Source of the DNA: Charina bottae
Taxonomy: Eukaryota > Chordata > Lepidosauria > Squamata > Charinaidae
Assembly: GCA_023362775.1 (NCBI GenBank)
Contig: JALMGJ010000006.1
Span: 14,378,501 to 14,442,500 of the forward strand
Direction of reading: 5' to 3'
DNA: 64,000 nt
Shown here: piece by piece, positions 59,702 to 64,000 of the stretch
Numbering within the stretch: position 1 is the stretch's first letter
Layout of the letters: each line of letters opens with the position of its first letter
The notes under the pieces: model-generated
Seen by the model: the letters and a program-made list of their open reading frames with translations, nothing else
Database searches by the model: none
Told to the model about the DNA's origin: nothing
Program-made: the position numbers and the translations under genes

Positions 59702-59909
59702 ACTAGATTTTTACTATTTTCACATTAGTTTTCATGGATTTACCCTTATATTTGCTATAGAAATGTGCTAGGTATTGAGGTCAGTTTGAAGTGCCAGTTG
59801 TCTCCAGAATAACCTTCCTCCATTGCTTGCAGCTGAAGACCACAGATGCTTCTCTCCACTGTTTTGACATTTTGCTTTTTCCAGGATCTCTCAAATATTG
59901 CAGATACCC

Positions 59910-61147
59910 TTTCTGAAATATTACATAATTCACCGGGCTCTCAAGACCTGAAATTACTTAAAGTAACTAGATGTTCTCTAATCATTACTCTACCTATCTT
60001 GGACAGCAAGCTGAACCAAATTATGTCTGCACATACACACTATTTTGTTTGTTGTTCAGCTAAAATATCCAATGGGAGTTGTACAACTGAATATTTATCT
60101 AACATAGAAATACGGCTTTTATAACACTCTTCAGAGAATAAGAATAATGAAGTATCAAGTGGAAAACGGGGCCCAACAAGGAGTTATAATCAAGAGAGAA
60201 CACAATTACTTAATCAGTCTTAGACTATTGCATCATCTCCAATGACTGAAATCAAAATCTACTTTCCATCCAACTGAATGTAGTCCCAAACACATGTTAT
60301 CGGTGATAACCATCCAAGCACATTTATGAATGACAGCAGTTGCAACAGTTTAGGAGAATTTTAATGAAGTTTTCACTGAATTCAATACAAAAATACATAT
60401 TTAAAATCCAGGACAAACCCTGAAGAATTGCATTTGCCATTTTGCTGTATGGCTTAGTTTGGATGGTAGGAAAGTTAGCTATTAGCTAATACCTGTTATA
60501 TTACCCACCCACCCCCACCCACTGTTTCTAATTCCTAAAGCAGATCTGTAGGCTTAAAAAATACATTTTGGGTTGGGTGATACAGACGGCAGGATGATTG
60601 AACCAACATTTGATTTGCTAACAACAGTTTCAACAGTTTCTCCAGTTTCACCCTGTGAATATCAACACAGCTTCTGTCGGCTGGCTTCTGAAGGTCCATT
60701 TCCACCAGCTTCACCATCCGACATCTGCCAGCTTCTGCCTTGGGACATCCGCAGGCGTCTGAAGGAAAGCTCCGCCAGCTTCAGAGGACCAACCTCTACC
60801 GGCTTCCACTAGGTCCATCGACCTGACCTCAACGGTCTTCAAGCCACTGGCATCTGCCGGCTTCCGGCAGCAAACTCACCTCCCACTCAGCAAGTCCCCC
60901 CGCTTTCGCTAGGGAACATGCCTTTTTGGTTGGCCACTCCCTCATTTCCTTGTCCCGTGCCAGCCGCAAAGGGTGGGGAAGCTCCAGGCACCCTCTTGGC
61001 TGATCCGCTGGAAAAGATCCAGTTCTGGGTACAAACTCTCATGTCATTCAAGAGCAGTTTCTCCCTTGGGTCAGGCACCGCCTTCTAGATCCACGTCTCA
61101 CTTAGCTGAAAAGCACTGCAAAACTCCCATCTTGACAGAGTGTTTCT
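59910..61147. other. unassigned; motif-rich 60570-60900
   Basis: 60570-60890 repeats ccagcttc/ccggcttc-type motifs about every 20-30 bp, perhaps a degenerate minisatellite or LTR piece. No gene recognised. Confidence 0.45.
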
Positions 61148-61233
61148 GCTGAGGAGGAGAGGAGGAGGAGGAGGAGGAGGAGGAGGAGGAGGAGGAGGAG
61201 GAGGAGGAGGAGGAGGAGGAGGAGGAGGAGGAG
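61148..61233. repeat. (GAG)n microsatellite
   Basis: About 28 GAG/AGG units. The minus strand gives a poly-Pro frame that is not a gene. Confidence 0.97.
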
Positions 61234-61649
61234 GAGATAAATGACCACTCCCACTAATCCTGGTGAAAATTGAATTTTCTTCTTGAACCCAAAGCCATGA
61301 CCAGCATTTCATCTCCAAGAAGACCCCCTCAAGCCTCTCTTCTGAAAACTCACCGTCTTTCACTTGACTGCAACTGAGGAAATCACCAGGAAAACTGTAC
61401 GGAAACTGGCAAAATCTAGATCACATTGCACTGGAGGAACCTCTTGTGTTACTACTGTATTATAATGTTATATGTTGCTTTGCCCTAATAGGAGGTGAGT
61501 CCCACTGATTTCTGGAGAATGTGCATCCTAGTGAGCATGCTTAAACTCATGCTATAATTGGAACCATTTTGTGTCATACTACAGAATATGAAGCCAGATA
61601 CAAGCCTCAGGCAACAGATTCTAGTAGGGCCAAAGGATTTAGGGCTGAG

Positions 61650-62650
61650 CAGTGAAGTGGCCATGTTTGCTGATAACACCAAGTTGTTCCGAGGGGCAAA
61701 ATCAAAAAAAGATTGTAAAGAGGTCTAAAAGGATCACTTCAAAGTGGGTGAACAGGCTTCAAAATGGTGAATATAGTTCAATATAAACATATGTAAGGTG
61801 TTGCCTGTTGACACAAAAAACCCCACCTATGCATTAATGGAATCTGAAGTGACTGTGTCTGGTCAAGACATGGATCCTGGAATCATGACAAATGGTTCAA
61901 CAGAAGTATCAGCCCACCGTGGAGCTGCTGTGAAGAAGGCAAATTCCATGCTAATCGGGGGGCTGAAAAGACAATTGCTAGTATAATTATGCCCATATAC
62001 ATATCTATGAGGAGAACACACATGGTGTATTGTGTATAGTTTAGGTCACCACAGCATAAGAACATTATAGAGATAGAAAAGATGCAAAAAAAAAGGCAAC
62101 CAAAATTATTGCTGGAGTATCTTCCGGAGAAGAAAAGATTACATTGATCAGGGCTCTTTAGCTTGGAATAAAGGAAAGGATGGAAAGGGGAGACATGATA
62201 GCAATATATAAAATCTTGCGTGGCAAAAGAACAAGTTTTTCCCCTCTCTCACAATATTAGAAGTTGAGGTCATCCACTGAAACTGAATGCATGGAGATTC
62301 CGGACCCACAGATGGAAATACTTTTGTGCACACCATATAGTCAACCTGTAGAATTTGCTTCCAGCAATTGTCATAATGGCAGCCAATTTTGGTGGCTTTA
62401 AAAGGGAACTGGAGAGTTTCATGGAGGATCAGGCTATCAGTGGCCAATATTTATATCAGTTTACTACCTCTTGAATCATAGGCAGCAGGCCTTCAATACT
62501 AGTTGCTGAGAAGCAATAGTAGAAGGGATTATAGCCTCCAGTACAGTCTTGGAAGCTTCTCAGATATAGTAGTTGGTCCCTGGGCAACATAGAATGTTGG
62601 ACTTTAGGCCTGATCCAGCAAAGCTCTTCGTACCTAAAGGGCTGGACCAA
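61650..62650 (+). pseudogene. CR1 LINE RT fragment
   Basis: Plus-strand frames show ADNTKLFRGAKSKKDC, CKVLPVDTKNPTYALM, SAHRGAAVKKANSMLIGG, KKATKIIAGVSS and ERGDMIAIYKIL. These are the thumb and C-terminal motifs of CR1 ORF2 (compare the family patterns FADDTKL, AAKKAN and RGDxIxxYK). Several stops and shifts. The RT catalytic part upstream is missing. The element runs on into a CR1-like 3' region to about 62650. Confidence 0.75.
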
Positions 62651-62696
62651 GAGTTAAGCGGATTCAGTATGAGTTCAAGGCAATGATGGGAAATTG

Positions 62697-62963
62697 TGTA
62701 TTACATCAGGGGTACCCAACCTTTTTGGCACCAGGGACCAGTCATGGAAGACAATTTTTCCACGGACCAGGGGGGCAGGGTTTGCAGGCGGGAGCCAATT
62801 GTGCGGACCGGGGGGGCGGGGTTTGCAGGCGGGAGCCAATCGCGTGGATGGGGGGTGGAGTTTGCAGGTGGGAGCCAATCGCATGGACCACCACCACTCA
62901 CCTGCTGTGTGGCCCACTTCCTAACAGGCTGTGGCCCACAGGTTGCGGACCTGTGTATTACAT
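62697..62963. mobile_element. non-autonomous hAT element (Charlie-like)
   Basis: 62707-62953 starts caggggtacccaacc and tttttggcaccagggacc and ends gtggcccacaggttgcggacctg. It is flanked by a 10-bp direct repeat tgtattacat (62697-62706 and 62954-62963), which includes the 8 bp expected for hAT. Internal gcgggagccaatcg units repeat three times. Confidence 0.88.
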
Positions 62964-63086
62964 CATGAGGGATATGGATACTGAAAGTTGTCTATACTTA
63001 AGTGAACTAAGAGTTAATCCACATATTTCAACAAACAGGAATGTGAAGACTAGTCATGCTACTGAGTTTTGTTATTTCCTGCTTTG

Positions 63087-63429
63087 TAAAGAGGCGTGGT
63101 GGCTCAGCGGGTAAGACGCCAGGCTTGTTGATCGGAAGATTGCAAGTTCGGAGGTTCGAATCCCTAGCCCTGCGTGCAGAGTGAGCTCCTGCACTAGCTC
63201 CAGCTCTTGCCAACCTAGCAATTCGAAAGCATGCAAATGCAAGTAGATGAATAGGTACCACTTCGGTGGGTAGGTAACAGCGTTCCGCGTGCGTCATGCG
63301 GCCACATGACCGTGGAAGCGTCGTCGGACAACGCTGGCTCTTTGGCTAACAAACGGAGATGAGCACCGGCCCCTAGAGTCGGACACGACTGCACAAATGT
63401 GCGGGGGGTACCTTTACCTTTTAAAGAGG
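63087..63429 (+). mobile_element. Sauria SINE with 8-bp flanking repeat
   Basis: A- and B-boxes are intact (ggctcagcgggtaagac, ggttcgaatcc). The tail is acctttacctttt. The flanking repeat is taaagagg (63087-63094 and 63422-63429). Confidence 0.92.
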
Positions 63430-64000
63430 GTACATGGACAGGTTGAGGAAGGAGGATGAGTGGCAAGAAACAGTTTGGCGGGAAGAAGGAACTCAGTGGA
63501 AGGGCTGGAAGAGAAGAAATAGAATAAATGGGATTGTTTTCATGGTTTTGAGGGAGCTCATTTAGCTTTCTGATCTCATCCCTGCAACTGGAGTTGAGCA
63601 AACATTCTGAAGTAATGACTCAGAAATTACCCCCAACACGTGCATTTTAGCCCATAACTAGGGCTATTTCAACTAGGGCTATTTCAAGAGTACAGCTCAG
63701 AGATGTCGAATTGCTCCTGAAAACTGTACCTTTTTCTCAGGTCTATTTTTATCTCACCTAGATGACTGAAGTAAACCTGAGAGTTGCCTTGTAAGAGTGG
63801 CCTTGTTGGGTGTCTTTGTTCTTTAAGCCTGCCATAAGTATTTTCCTGAGAAACCAAATCAGAATCTCATGAAGTTCAGCCTGTCCACAGATCTCATTTT
63901 AAAGCCTGGTTAGAATGTCTTTCTGCTCCAAATAAACAGAGGCTGTTTCTTGAGCAGACAAAACAGAACAAATTTCTTCTTGACTGCATCCACAGCACAA
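63430..64000. other. unassigned sequence
   Basis: No gene or repeat recognised. A short tandem duplication aactagggctatttca lies near 63656-63687. Confidence 0.55.

Larger units (their letters stand above)
57768..59900 (-). mobile_element. CR1 LINE, 5'-truncated, with nested insertions
   Basis: The plus strand reads CR1 antisense: catagaatcataaggttgg at the 3' end, then tcttctagtccaagccc. After an interruption come ttgttgctcttctcggc, ccagaactggacactgtattc and actcataacaaagttatg. It is interrupted by a solo LTR (58172-58909) and a MITE (59574-59693). Heavily decayed, no open ORF. The 5' limit is approximate. Confidence 0.75.

Noticed and set aside
63100..63170. tRNA gene at the SINE heads (also at other Sauria SINEs)
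   Set aside because: A- and B-boxes are present but there is no full cloverleaf. Each head continues into the same SINE body.

Overview
Vertebrate nuclear DNA, most likely from a squamate reptile (lizard or snake). The call rests on seven Sauria-type tRNA-derived SINEs with clear A/B boxes, 5S-rRNA-derived SINEs, CORE/MIR-like SINEs, CR1, L2-like and RTE/BovB-like LINE fragments, and palindromic hAT MITEs of a kind common in squamates. I find no convincing host protein-coding exon. Nearly every long open frame lies in a transposon, a minisatellite or a microsatellite. The window reads as gene-poor intergenic or intronic sequence that has taken many nested insertions.

Layout. 0-10 kb: a palindromic hAT MITE, CORE-SINEs, a 211-bp palindromic insertion carrying two opposed hammerhead-ribozyme-like cores (3.5-3.75 kb), Sauria SINEs, and a 5'-truncated LINE end (9.1-9.4 kb). 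10-18 kb: a mariner-like MITE, a BovB/Vingi-like fragment, and a nearly full-length 3.9-kb LINE inserted into a solo LTR (13.3-17.65 kb). 18-33 kb: single-copy-looking DNA with hAT elements at 21.2, 26.5, 27.6 and 32.4 kb, an L2-like LINE end (23.2 kb), a second Penelope-like palindrome (22.3 kb), a Sauria-head/L2-tail SINE (28.3 kb) and an inverted LTR pair (29.1-29.4 kb). 33.3-36.2 kb: a decayed Ty3/gypsy element in the order LTR-gag-integrase-LTR (minus strand), itself invaded by a SINE and a hAT. 41.3-44.9 kb: a 3.6-kb composite retroposon with a central minisatellite of about 50 units of 45 bp. 46-64 kb: CR1 and L2-like fragments, hAT elements, a solo LTR inside a CR1, CORE and Sauria SINEs, and microsatellites.

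How the parts relate. An L2-like LINE, a tRNA-headed SINE and the composite VNTR element end in the same 3' hairpin, with one compensatory base-pair difference, so one LINE machinery probably mobilised all three. Two insertions 51 kb apart share the same termini and have 14- and 15-bp target duplications. One keeps the hammerhead palindrome and the other has lost it. Two copies of the LINE family together reveal a C-terminal zinc finger that a frameshift hides in the longer copy. The strongest candidates for something little described are the short hammerhead palindrome element and the SVA-like VNTR composite. All family names come from recognition by eye; no database search was run.
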